Source: Rhodospirillaceae bacterium (GTDB lineage: Bacteria > Pseudomonadota > Alphaproteobacteria > GCA-2731375). Taken from it: 64,000 bases of DNA. The stretch lies in NCBI GenBank assembly GCA_018701215.1, contig JABIWH010000026.1, positions 14,769 through 78,768 of the forward strand, read 5' to 3'. The position numbers and the translations under genes were made by a program. The notes under the pieces were generated by a model. That model was given only the letters and a program-made list of their open reading frames with translations, made no database searches and had not been told where the DNA came from. The first letter of the stretch is position 1. Each line of letters begins with the position of its first letter. Positions 7,608-14,826 of this stretch are shown piece by piece.

Positions 7608-9044
7608 GTGAAGACATCATTTGAAGAAGTCATGGATATCCGGGGTCAAGGCATGCCCAAGGACGGTACTGGCGCGGGCGAAGTTTCGCTGACGGGTACG
7701 GACCCGGTGTTTTCCACCCGCTTCAAGATTTCCGAAACCTGCGCCTCGGTACTGGCCGGCGTCGGTGTCGCGGTGTCGGATATCTGGGAATTGAAAACCG
7801 GGCGGCGGCAGAATGTGGAGATCGATGCCCGCCGCGCGGCGGCGACCCTGCGTAGTTCCATCTATATGGAAAAACCCGACGCCAATGGCGACTACCACCG
7901 GGTCGTCAACGAGATGCACGAAAAGATGATCGGCATCACCCAGCCCTGGCCGACCAAGGATGGGCGTTGGGTATTGCCGCATTTCGGCCTGCCGCATCTG
8001 CAAAAGCGAAATCTGGAATTGCTTGGCTGCGAGCCCAATCCGGCTTCGGTGGCGGCGGCGGTGGCGAAATGGGATGCGTTGGATCTGGAAGCGGCGATTG
8101 ACGAGGCGCGGACCTGCGGCGGCATGGTGCGTAGCAACGAAGAGTGGCTGGCGACGCCCCATGGCCAGGCCCTGGCGGCGAAACCGATTGTGGAGATTTT
8201 CAAGATCGGCGACAGCGACCCCGAACCCTTCCCTGAAGGCGACCGCCCCCTGAGCGGTATTCGCGCCCTCGACCTGACACGCATTCTGGCCGGGCCCATC
8301 GCGGCCCGGACCCTGGCCGAGAACGGCGCCGATGTCCTGATGGTGACGGCGGAGCATCTGCCCCAGATCAAGGAACATGTCATGGATACCAACCATGGCA
8401 AACGCAGTTGCTACCTGAACCTCAAAGACGCCGATGACGCCGCGCGGTTGAAGGCGCTGGTTAAGGATACGGATGTCTTCTCGCAAGGTTACCGCCCCGG
8501 CATGTTGCAGGGCCTTGGTTTCAGCCCGGAAGATCTGGCGGAAACCCGCCCCGGCATCGTCTATCTGTCGATCAGCTGTTATGGCGCCGACGGCCCGTTC
8601 AGCCACCGTGCCGGTTGGGAGCAGGTGGCCCAGACCATGACCGGCATCTGCCATGAAGGCAGTGAAAACGGCCCCGCTCTGTTGCCGGCGGCGGCCTGCG
8701 ATTACACCACCGGCTATCTCGGCGCCTATGGCGTGTTGCTGGCCCTGGCGCGCCGCGCGCGGGAAGGCGGCAGCTATCACGTCCGGGTTTCACTCTGCCA
8801 ATCCGGCATGTTCATCTATCGCCAGGGCCAGACCGGCGCCGTGCAACCGGACATGGATCTGTCAGCCGATGAACTGGCGACGATGCACATCGACTCGCAA
8901 ACCGCCGATGGCCCCCTGCGCCACTTGGGCCCGGTGCTGAATTTGTCCGAGACCGCCCCCCATTGGACCCGGCCCACGCCGGTACTGGGCGGCGACCGGC
9001 CCGAATGGCTGGACACAAGCGCGGCGGCGGACGCGGCGGAGTAG
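7608..9044 (+). CDS. CaiB/BaiF (family III) CoA-transferase-like protein, tandem arrangement
   Basis: A 478-residue protein beginning at a GTG with GAAAGGA 7 bp upstream. Residues about 210-440 are a CoA-transferase III domain: LSGIRALDLTRILAGPIAARTLAENGADVLMV, then VYLSISCYG, then AACDYTTGYLGAYG, where D365 aligns with the catalytic aspartate. Residues about 35-200 look like a second, partial copy of the same family: FKISETCASVLAGVGVAVSDIWELKTGRRQNVEIDARRAAA. The order and truncation differ from a normal 400-residue enzyme. It probably acts on an acyl-CoA, with unknown substrate. The convergent hydrolase gene starts at the next base. Confidence 0.8.
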   Translation: MKTSFEEVMDIRGQGMPKDGTGAGEVSLTGTDPVFSTRFKISETCASVLAGVGVAVSDIWELKTGRRQNVEIDARRAAATLRSSIYMEKPDANGDYHRVVNEMHEKMIGITQPWPTKDGRWVLPHFGLPHLQKRNLELLGCEPNPASVAAAVAKWDALDLEAAIDEARTCGGMVRSNEEWLATPHGQALAAKPIVEIFKIGDSDPEPFPEGDRPLSGIRALDLTRILAGPIAARTLAENGADVLMVTAEHLPQIKEHVMDTNHGKRSCYLNLKDADDAARLKALVKDTDVFSQGYRPGMLQGLGFSPEDLAETRPGIVYLSISCYGADGPFSHRAGWEQVAQTMTGICHEGSENGPALLPAAACDYTTGYLGAYGVLLALARRAREGGSYHVRVSLCQSGMFIYRQGQTGAVQPDMDLSADELATMHIDSQTADGPLRHLGPVLNLSETAPHWTRPTPVLGGDRPEWLDTSAAADAAE

Positions 9045-9749
9045 CTACTTCTCCGCTTCCGCCAAGAGCAGCCGGGTCATCTCCTCGCCGTGGCTCAACA
9101 TGGGGTAATGGCCCGCGTCCAGTTCGATCCAATCGGCGTCCAACTTATCGGCGGTACGCCGCTGGTGCGCCTCGGACGGATTAATGCTGCCGGTGCAATA
9201 GATCACCGTGGCCGGCCAAGATTGGGCCCAGAATTTATCCAGATCAGCGGCGCTGCCGGCCTTTGGATGCAACGTGGCGCGGTCCAGGGCCCATTCCTTT
9301 AGGTCCGGTTCCAGATCGGCGAACAGGCGGTCGGCCATGCCCTGGCGATTGGGCCCGGCGGCGAATTCGGTCTCGTCGTTGGGCGGCTGGTTCGGCGCCA
9401 CGATGACGATGTCCTTGACGGTCTCGCCCGGCTGCGGTGCCAGGGCATCGATATAGACCAGGCGCTTGATTTTCTCCGGCACCATTTCGGCCACCTTGGA
9501 CATGACAATACCGCCCGACGAGGTGGTCGCCAGAATGACCTCGTCCAGATCCTCGTAGAACAGCAGATCGGCGATTTCCCGCGCCATGGTGGTCGCGGTA
9601 ATGCCGCCGTGCAAGCCATGGCGCCGCTCGGCACAGCCATCCATGGTCGGCGCATGCACGGTGTGGCCAGCCTCGCGCAACAGTTTCACCGTCGGTTGCC
9701 AAACCCAGCTGCCCTGGAACGAGCCATGAATAAGTACAAGATTCGCCAT
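9045..9749 (-). CDS. Alpha/beta hydrolase family protein
   Basis: A 234-residue alpha/beta hydrolase. I chose the ATG at 9749 because it is preceded by AGGGAAG and begins with the fold's first strand and oxyanion motif (MANLVLIHGSFQGSWVW). Longer upstream reading gives no family sequence. The nucleophile elbow reads TTSSGG (75-80), so the usual first glycine of GxSxG is a threonine; S77 is the likely nucleophile. The C-terminal LDAGHYPMLSHGEE supplies the histidine. The family resembles methylesterase/hydroxynitrile-lyase-like hydrolases; the substrate is unknown. Confidence 0.8.
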   Translation of the reverse strand: MANLVLIHGSFQGSWVWQPTVKLLREAGHTVHAPTMDGCAERRHGLHGGITATTMAREIADLLFYEDLDEVILATTSSGGIVMSKVAEMVPEKIKRLVYIDALAPQPGETVKDIVIVAPNQPPNDETEFAAGPNRQGMADRLFADLEPDLKEWALDRATLHPKAGSAADLDKFWAQSWPATVIYCTGSINPSEAHQRRTADKLDADWIELDAGHYPMLSHGEEMTRLLLAEAEK

Positions 9750-9871
9750 TCTTCCCTCGCCTGCGTGATTCTTAATATTACCGTTTTGCTGCCGCAAAGA
9801 CTGGCACACATGGGCTAGTGAAGTAAAATGGCGACCCCGATCCCGGCAAAAGAAGCGAGAGGGCATAAGCC

Positions 9872-11290
9872 GTGACTATTGAAATCCGCAACGGCATCGT
9901 GATCGCCTGGAACGGCGAACGGCATGAGGTGATCAATCCCGGCGTGGTGGTCTTTGAGGGCAATGAAATTATCTTCGTTGGCACCGCCTATGATGGCGTG
10001 TCGGACGAGGTGATCGACGCAACCGGCCGGATCGTGATGCCGGGGCTGATTAACAGCCACCTGCATGTCACCGACACGCCCTTCACGCAAGGCTACCTTG
10101 AAGACATAGGCGACAAGGGACCCGCCGGCGGCAGCACCAATCTGGTTTCCCTCTACAAAGTTCTGCCCGAGGTACGTCACGCCACCGACCCCGACGCCCA
10201 GATCGCCGCGGCGCAGTGTGCTTTTGCTGAGCTCGTCCGTACCGGATCGACCACTGTCGTCGAACTCGGCTATGACTACGAAATCGGCGGCGACGGTGAC
10301 ATTGCCCTCACCGAGCGGGTCGCGGAAGTGGCCGGACGCATGGGCCTGCGTTGTTATTCGGGGCCGCGTTACCGAACCCGGCATTACGGGCAGAACCCGG
10401 ACGGGACGGTGTTTTACGAAGACTATCCCGATCAGGGGCGCGGCCGTTTCGAAGCCTGCGTCGAATTCTGCGAACAATGGAACGGCCGCTTTGACGACCG
10501 GCTGCGGACCATGCTTGCGCCGGGCCAAGTCGATACCTGCGATGCTGAATTGCTCAAGGATACGCGGCGCACCGCCGATGCGCTCCATTTACCGATACAA
10601 CTCCATGCGGGACAGTCCTTAAACGAATTTCGCCGCATCCGCGCGACCGAGAACCGGACGACCGTCGAGTATCTGGAGGAATGCGGTCTGCTGGGCCCTG
10701 ACTTCATCATTGGTCACGGGCAAATCATCTCCGATGACGGCGATGCCAACAGCATGGCGGCACACGAGGTTACCGCCTTACGGGATTCGCGAACCACCAT
10801 TTGTCACCTGCCCTGGGTCAAGGCGCGGCGGGGCAATGTTATTAATTCGATTCAGAAATACAGGGACCTGGGCATCCGCCAGTGCCTCGGCACGGATACC
10901 TTTCCGTTCGACCTGTTCAACGATATGCGCATGGCCGCCGTCGTCTGCAAAATTGTCGAGCAAGCCGCCGACGCGGCCCCTTCCGAGGATGTATTCGCCA
11001 TGGCGACAACAGGGGGCGCCGACGCGCTAGGCCGCCCTGATCTTGGGCGACTGGCCCCCGGCTGCCGCGCCGATATCGTCCTGGTCCGCGTCGATACGCC
11101 CAAGGCGGCCCCGGTCTATGACCCCTTCAAGTTTTTGGTCCTCGCCGCCACGGGCGAAGACATTGACCGGGTTATCGTTGATGGCAGGACAATTGTCCAA
11201 AACGGCGAGGTCCAAACCCTCGACGTGGCCGATGCCGTGCGCCGTCTAAATGATGCCAGCAAACGCGTTTGGGCTCAATTGGACCTATGA
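9872..11290 (+). CDS. Metal-dependent amidohydrolase (chlorohydrolase/deaminase type)
   Basis: A 472-residue amidohydrolase of the AtzA/SsnA/guanine-deaminase-like group. The GTG start at 9872 follows GAGAGGG. Metal ligands are visible as HLH (H63, H65 in MPGLINSHLHV), a histidine in QLHAGQS, a histidine in IIGHGQI and an aspartate in CLGTDTFPFDL. The C-terminal strand domain (GRLAPGCRADIVLVRVDT) is typical. It probably removes an amino or chloro group from a heterocyclic or similar substrate; I cannot name it. The divergent hydrolase gene starts 122 bp away. The 3' end overlaps the convergent DUF3501 gene by 6 bp. Confidence 0.85.
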   Translation: MTIEIRNGIVIAWNGERHEVINPGVVVFEGNEIIFVGTAYDGVSDEVIDATGRIVMPGLINSHLHVTDTPFTQGYLEDIGDKGPAGGSTNLVSLYKVLPEVRHATDPDAQIAAAQCAFAELVRTGSTTVVELGYDYEIGGDGDIALTERVAEVAGRMGLRCYSGPRYRTRHYGQNPDGTVFYEDYPDQGRGRFEACVEFCEQWNGRFDDRLRTMLAPGQVDTCDAELLKDTRRTADALHLPIQLHAGQSLNEFRRIRATENRTTVEYLEECGLLGPDFIIGHGQIISDDGDANSMAAHEVTALRDSRTTICHLPWVKARRGNVINSIQKYRDLGIRQCLGTDTFPFDLFNDMRMAAVVCKIVEQAADAAPSEDVFAMATTGGADALGRPDLGRLAPGCRADIVLVRVDTPKAAPVYDPFKFLVLAATGEDIDRVIVDGRTIVQNGEVQTLDVADAVRRLNDASKRVWAQLDL

Positions 11291-11884
11291 GTCAAAATCC
11301 CCGGCCAAGGCCTCGCGGGTGGCTTCGGGCAGGACGGCCATGTGGCCGTAGGCGGGGTGTTCGATGGCGGCAATGATCCGCGCGTTGGGCTGGCGGAAGG
11401 CGGCGATTTGCGCCGGCTGAAATGGAAAATGCAGGAAATGCACGGACGAGGTCTTACCGTCGAACCGGGTGCGTTCGATGCCGTCCTCGACCTCCGCCAC
11501 CGCCCTGACTTTCTGGCCGGCAACTTCCAGGCTGACCATGTCTTCGATGCCGCCCAGGGTGGTGAGGATGGCGTCGCGGCGGGTTTCGTCGGCGATCTCG
11601 AACATCAAGGTGGCGACTAGTTCCCGGCCCTGGGGAATGAGGGGGTTGTAGGCGGCCAGTTCGTCCGCCAGCTGTTCATCGCCGCCTTTTTCAATCCACA
11701 GCATCTCCTGAATTTGCGACAGCATGGTGGTGTAGTTCTCGAAATAAAGGGCCGCGAAAGGGCCGACTTCAAGGCGCCGGGGTCGCTTATAGGCGATGAC
11801 GACGCGGCGGCGTTCGGCGCGTTCGGGGCCGTAGACCTCCAACGGAATGATGTCGTCCCGGCTGATGCTGTGCTTGGCGCTCAT
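11285..11884 (-). CDS. DUF3501 family protein
   Basis: A 199-residue soluble protein of the DUF3501 family (SRDDIIPLEVYGPERAERRRVVIAYKRPRRLEVGP; ENYTTMLSQIQEMLWIEKGG; YNPLIPQGRELVATLMFEI). The ATG at 11884 is preferred over a TTG at 11893, which overlaps the stop codon of the Fe-S gene. The function of the family is unknown, but as I recall it is encoded next to an Fe-S oxidoreductase and a rubrerythrin, exactly as here. It is therefore likely part of the same redox pathway. It is transcribed directly after the Fe-S gene with 5 bp between stop and start. Confidence 0.8.
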   Translation of the reverse strand: MSAKHSISRDDIIPLEVYGPERAERRRVVIAYKRPRRLEVGPFAALYFENYTTMLSQIQEMLWIEKGGDEQLADELAAYNPLIPQGRELVATLMFEIADETRRDAILTTLGGIEDMVSLEVAGQKVRAVAEVEDGIERTRFDGKTSSVHFLHFPFQPAQIAAFRQPNARIIAAIEHPAYGHMAVLPEATREALAGDFDS

Positions 11885-11889
11885 GAGGC

Positions 11890-13245
11890 TCAACTTTCGT
11901 CCGCCGCCAGGCCATAGGCCTGGGCCAGCAGAATAATGGGGTGAGGCACGGTGCGCGGCACTTCATCCGCGAGCTGCTCCATGCCCTGGCGCAGGTGGGT
12001 CGCGGCCAGGGGGCATTCGGAGACCACCCAGTCCGCCTCGGCATCGGCCGCCTTCAGGGCCTGCCGCGCGGCCGGTTTGCCGACTTTCAGGGCAACATCA
12101 AAGTTATCCTGCATGATGCCCCAGGCGCCGCCGTGGCCGGAGCAGCGCTCCACCACGCTGACCTCCGTCTCCGGGATCAGGCGCAGCATCTCGGCGCCTT
12201 TTTGGCCCATGTTCTGGGCCCGGGCATGACAGGCCATGTGCAGGGTGACGTTGCCGCCCAATGGCGCCAGGCCATCGGCCAGGCCGGCCTCCTTGGCCAG
12301 GGCCACCATGTATTCGGTGATGTCATGGGTGTTCGCGGCCAGGCGCCGTACCGCCTCGTCATCGGGTAGCAGCAAGGGCCATTCGGTTTTCAGCATCAGG
12401 GCACAGGACGGCACCAGGGCGATGATGGCGTTGCCCTGGTCGATCCAGGTGGCCATTTCAGCGGCGACCTTGCGGGCGTTTGCCGCCACCGCTTCCAGAT
12501 CGCCCTGTTCCCACAGGGGCATGCCGCAGCACGATGGATAGACCACTTCCGTGGCGACGCCGTTGTGGGCCAGCACGGAACGCGCGGCCAGGCCCATGGC
12601 GGGTTCGTTGTAATTGGCGAAACAGGTGGCGTAAATCACCGCCTTGCGGCCATGGCCTGGTGCGGCGGTGTTCAAGGCAGGGACTTCGCCGGCCCGGTCC
12701 GCGAAGGTCTTGCCGTGGTATTTCGGCAGGGCCGCTTGTGGATGAATGCCGGCCAGATCGCCCAGCATATTGCGCATGCCGTGGTTGCCTTCCGCCGTGG
12801 CCCAGTTGGCCAGGCCCGAAACCTTGGCGGCCCATTTGCCGTTGCGGTCGGTCTGGGCCAGCTGTTTGCGCTGAAAACCAACTTGGCCCTTGGCATGCTC
12901 CGCGGCGCGATAGCGCAGCATCAAATGGGGGAAATCCAGATCAAATTCGTGCGGCGGCACATAGGGGCATTTGGTCATGTAGCACATGTCGCAAAATGTA
13001 CAGGCGTCCACCACCGGCTTGAAATCGCTGGAATGCACCGTGTCCAGTTCGCCGGACGGGCTGTCGTCGATCAGATCGAACAGGCGGGGGAAGGAATCGC
13101 ACAGATTGAAACAGCGCCGGCAGCCGTGGCAAATATCAAAGACCCGACGCAATTCCGCATCGATCTTGCCGTCATCGAGGAAATCCGGCTCTGTCCAGGG
13201 AATGGGGTGGCGGGTCGGTGCCTCCAGGCTGCCTTCCTTACTCAT
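11890..13245 (-). CDS. Fe-S oxidoreductase (GlpC/HdrD-like, CCG domains)
   Basis: A 451-residue cytoplasmic protein. Two [4Fe-4S] motifs are C39-C42-C45-C49 (CHGCRRCFNLC) and C82-C85-C88-C93 (CTFCDMCYMTKC). Two cysteine-rich CCG-type regions follow, around C208/C239/C240/C281 (YPSCCGMPLW) and C339/C368 (MACHARAQ, RCSGHGG), which in GlpC and HdrB/D hold further clusters. It probably passes electrons between a donor and a partner protein. The neighbouring rubrerythrin suggests a peroxide-reduction chain (inference). The ATG at 13245 has GAGG 8 bp upstream, and an Irr-box-like site lies 26-42 bp upstream. Confidence 0.85.
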   Translation of the reverse strand: MSKEGSLEAPTRHPIPWTEPDFLDDGKIDAELRRVFDICHGCRRCFNLCDSFPRLFDLIDDSPSGELDTVHSSDFKPVVDACTFCDMCYMTKCPYVPPHEFDLDFPHLMLRYRAAEHAKGQVGFQRKQLAQTDRNGKWAAKVSGLANWATAEGNHGMRNMLGDLAGIHPQAALPKYHGKTFADRAGEVPALNTAAPGHGRKAVIYATCFANYNEPAMGLAARSVLAHNGVATEVVYPSCCGMPLWEQGDLEAVAANARKVAAEMATWIDQGNAIIALVPSCALMLKTEWPLLLPDDEAVRRLAANTHDITEYMVALAKEAGLADGLAPLGGNVTLHMACHARAQNMGQKGAEMLRLIPETEVSVVERCSGHGGAWGIMQDNFDVALKVGKPAARQALKAADAEADWVVSECPLAATHLRQGMEQLADEVPRTVPHPIILLAQAYGLAADES

Positions 13246-13270
13246 AACCAGTACCTCATTGATTGCTTAG

Positions 13271-13287
13271 TTTGGAATAATTCTAAT
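13271..13287 (-). promoter_or_regulatory. Irr-box (ICE)-like site before the Fe-S oxidoreductase
   Basis: On the minus strand the 17-mer reads ATTAGAATTATTCCAAA, matching 12 of the 14 defined positions of the iron control element TTTAGAA-N3-TTCTAAA. It lies 26 bp from the start codon and contains a TAGAAT string that could be the -10 hexamer, a position suited to repression. The irr gene is 760 bp away. Confidence 0.6.
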
Positions 13288-13300
13288 ATTTTTCTTGGGC

Positions 13301-13333
13301 CGAAAAGAAGGGGGAGCCTGTGCGGCACCCCCT
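13301..13333 (-). terminator. Rho-independent terminator after rubrerythrin
   Basis: On the minus strand AGGGGGTGCC (13333-13324) pairs with GGCTCCCCCT (13318-13309) around a 5-nt loop with one T/T mismatch, followed by TCTTTTC. It starts 22 bp after the rubrerythrin stop codon and separates that transcript from the Fe-S gene, which has its own promoter region. Confidence 0.75.
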
Positions 13334-13354
13334 CCCTCGTAACATTTTAAAGCT

Positions 13355-13774
13355 TTAGTCGTCGAGCGTATCGAGCGCTTTCTGGAAGCGGCCGGCGTGG
13401 CTTTTCTCTGCCTTGGCCAGGGTCTCGAACCAATCGGCGATTTCGTCGAAGCCTTCTTCCCGCGCGGTCCGGGTCATGCCAGGGTACATATCGGTGTACT
13501 CATGGGTTTCGCCGGCCACGGAGGCCTTCAGGTTCAACGAAGTGGTGCCAATGGGCTCGCCCGTTGCCGGATCGCCGGTCTCTTCCAGGAATTCCAGGTG
13601 GCCGTGGGCATGGCCGGTCTCGCCTTCCGCGGTGGAGCGGAATACGGTCGCCACGTCGTTGTAGCCCTCGACATCGGCCTTTTGCGCGAAATACAGATAG
13701 CGCCGGTTGGCCTGGCTTTCGCCGGCGAAGGCGTCCTTCAAATTCTGTTCGGTCTTGGTACCTTTAAGTGACAT
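13355..13774 (-). CDS. Rubrerythrin-type diiron protein (no rubredoxin domain)
   Basis: A 139-residue ferritin-like diiron protein. The ATG at 13774 is chosen because AGGAGG (13782-13787) lies 7 bp upstream; an in-frame TTG at 13780 would be too close. Likely diiron ligands are E19 (AGESQANRRY), E52/H55 (GETGHAH), a glutamate in the GETHEYTD loop (89-93) and E123/H126 (KAEKSH). The C-terminal rubredoxin domain of classical rubrerythrin is missing, so electrons must come from a separate donor, perhaps the Fe-S oxidoreductase nearby. It is a likely H2O2 reductase. A strong promoter/Irr-box candidate lies about 215-270 bp upstream. Confidence 0.9.
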   Translation of the reverse strand: MSLKGTKTEQNLKDAFAGESQANRRYLYFAQKADVEGYNDVATVFRSTAEGETGHAHGHLEFLEETGDPATGEPIGTTSLNLKASVAGETHEYTDMYPGMTRTAREEGFDEIADWFETLAKAEKSHAGRFQKALDTLDD

Positions 13775-13993
13775 TTTCAATCCTCCTCTGTGTCATTTTC
13801 AATTTGTCATTTTCGATTTGTCCGTCACGACATATGCCGGCATCCGTTCCGATATGCAGAGAATGATACCAGATAATTCGGCGATGCAGCACTGACTGCA
13901 AAATTCGTGGTCGAAACAAGTATAACCATTGCGCTGAATTCGCGCCTTGGATCCACGGTATTCAGCAGAGCCAAGCGATTCTCGTACTAACTA

Positions 13994-14023
13994 TCCATAT
14001 GGAAAAAAAGGGGTCGGCGTCAA
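13994..14023 (-). promoter_or_regulatory. Candidate promoter for the rubrerythrin transcript
   Basis: TTGACG (14018-14023 on the minus strand) and TATGGA (13994-13999) are separated by 18 bp. The -35 matches the consensus in five positions; the -10 is weak. It would give a leader of about 210 nt before rubrerythrin. The Irr-box-like site begins 5 bp upstream of the -35, a location compatible with activation. Confidence 0.4.
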
Positions 14024-14028
14024 GCTTT

Positions 14029-14045
14029 TTTAGAATGATCCTAAA
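14029..14045 (-). promoter_or_regulatory. Irr-box (ICE) site between irr and rubrerythrin
   Basis: TTTAGAATGATCCTAAA on the plus strand matches TTTAGAA-N3-TTCTAAA at 13 of 14 positions. It abuts the irr stop codon and sits immediately upstream of the TTGACG element reading towards rubrerythrin. Because irr ends here rather than begins, the site is best assigned to the leftward transcript, not to irr autoregulation. Confidence 0.75.
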
Positions 14046-14465
14046 TTAGCCATTGCTGCGCAGCCGTACAACGATGTCAATGCGGGAAAGTTCCGTGCCG
14101 GCGGGCAGGTCCATTGGCGCCATGGACCTGATAAATTCGCTGGGGATATCGGCCAGTTCACCGCTTTCCTCGAAATAAAAATGGTGATGCTCGTCAACGT
14201 TGGTGTCGAAATAACAGCGTGAAGAATCCACCACCACCTGACGCAACAATCCCGCCGTGGTGAATTGGTGCAAGGTATTGTAGACCGTCGCCAGGCTGAC
14301 CTGGATGCCGGCCTCCTGGGCGCTGTCATAGAGGCTTTCCGCCGTGACATGCATGTTGCCTTGGCCGAACAACAAACGCGCCAATGCCATGCGTTGCCGT
14401 GTCGGGCGCAGTCCCACCGCACGCAAACTCTTCATGGCGTCGGAGTTGGGTTGTAAATCAGCCAT
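14046..14465 (-). CDS. irr: Fur-family iron/heme response regulator Irr
   Basis: A 139-residue Fur-superfamily regulator. The winged helix covers about residues 15-80 (LRPTRQRMALARLLF, SLATVYNTLHQF). The dimerisation domain carries the HHH motif (93-95 in NVDEHHHFYF) that is typical of Irr. The N-terminal heme regulatory Cys-Pro motif of Bradyrhizobium Irr is absent, as in many relatives. Irr controls iron, heme and oxidative-stress genes in Alphaproteobacteria. Placement beside fabA-fabB-fabI is a conserved alphaproteobacterial arrangement, and two Irr-box-like sites lie in the adjacent leftward operons. ATG 14465 is preferred over an in-frame TTG at 14471. Confidence 0.9.
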   Translation of the reverse strand: MADLQPNSDAMKSLRAVGLRPTRQRMALARLLFGQGNMHVTAESLYDSAQEAGIQVSLATVYNTLHQFTTAGLLRQVVVDSSRCYFDTNVDEHHHFYFEESGELADIPSEFIRSMAPMDLPAGTELSRIDIVVRLRSNG

Positions 14466-14598
14466 GGTCAAACGTCCCGCCGTTAGGTCTAGCCCAAATT
14501 GTCATCGAATTTCCATAATTCGCGATATATTCCGCCCGCCAATAAAGGCAATGCACTATTAGCAAATTTTCAAATGGCGTGCGATTTTTTCATGATCT

Positions 14599-14618
14599 CA
14601 ATATGCGATATCATATTG
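14599..14618. promoter_or_regulatory. Interrupted palindrome, candidate operator for irr or fabA
   Basis: CAATATG (14599-14605) pairs exactly with CATATTG (14612-14618) across 6 bp. It lies in the middle of the irr/fabA divergent promoter region. It does not match the Irr box. The regulator is unknown. Confidence 0.4.
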
Positions 14619-14626
14619 TAATCGTG

Positions 14627-14662
14627 AAAAATGGCAAGGGCGGGCAATAAATCGCCATTTTT
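14627..14662. terminator. Hairpin in the irr/fabA gap
   Basis: AAAAATGGC (14627-14635) pairs exactly with GCCATTTTT (14654-14662) around an 18-nt loop. The long loop and few G/C pairs make it a weak terminator. It may instead be a leader structure of the fab transcript. Confidence 0.3.
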
Positions 14663-14826
14663 GTCTTGCTCGGGTTGCATTTGCGATAGCCGTTATTTAT
14701 CCAGCTGTTTCGGTTTGTGGCCGAGCTGATTTCAGGTAGACTGAACGCACCAGGAAACGTTACAGATGGCCGTTTTCGCGGCTGAAAGTTTAGACGAGTT
14801 TTATAACAGGCGGGTGGCAATAGCAC

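Larger units (their letters stand above)
14466..14826. other. Divergent intergenic region between irr and fabA
   Basis: These 361 bp carry the promoters for irr (left) and the fab genes (right) and no convincing coding frame. Visible structure is a 20-bp interrupted palindrome at 14599-14618 and a 9-bp-stem hairpin at 14627-14662. I could not pick a -35/-10 pair with confidence. Confidence 0.6.

Noticed and set aside
7617..8780. Minus-strand open frame of 387 codons inside the CaiB/BaiF gene
   Set aside because: It is antisense to a gene with clear catalytic motifs; the histidine/glycine/glutamine-rich translation is typical of reverse-frame shadows in GC-rich DNA.
14029..14045. Irr box as autoregulatory site of irr
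   Set aside because: The site lies at the 3' end of irr, not at its promoter; it is better assigned to the leftward rubrerythrin transcript.
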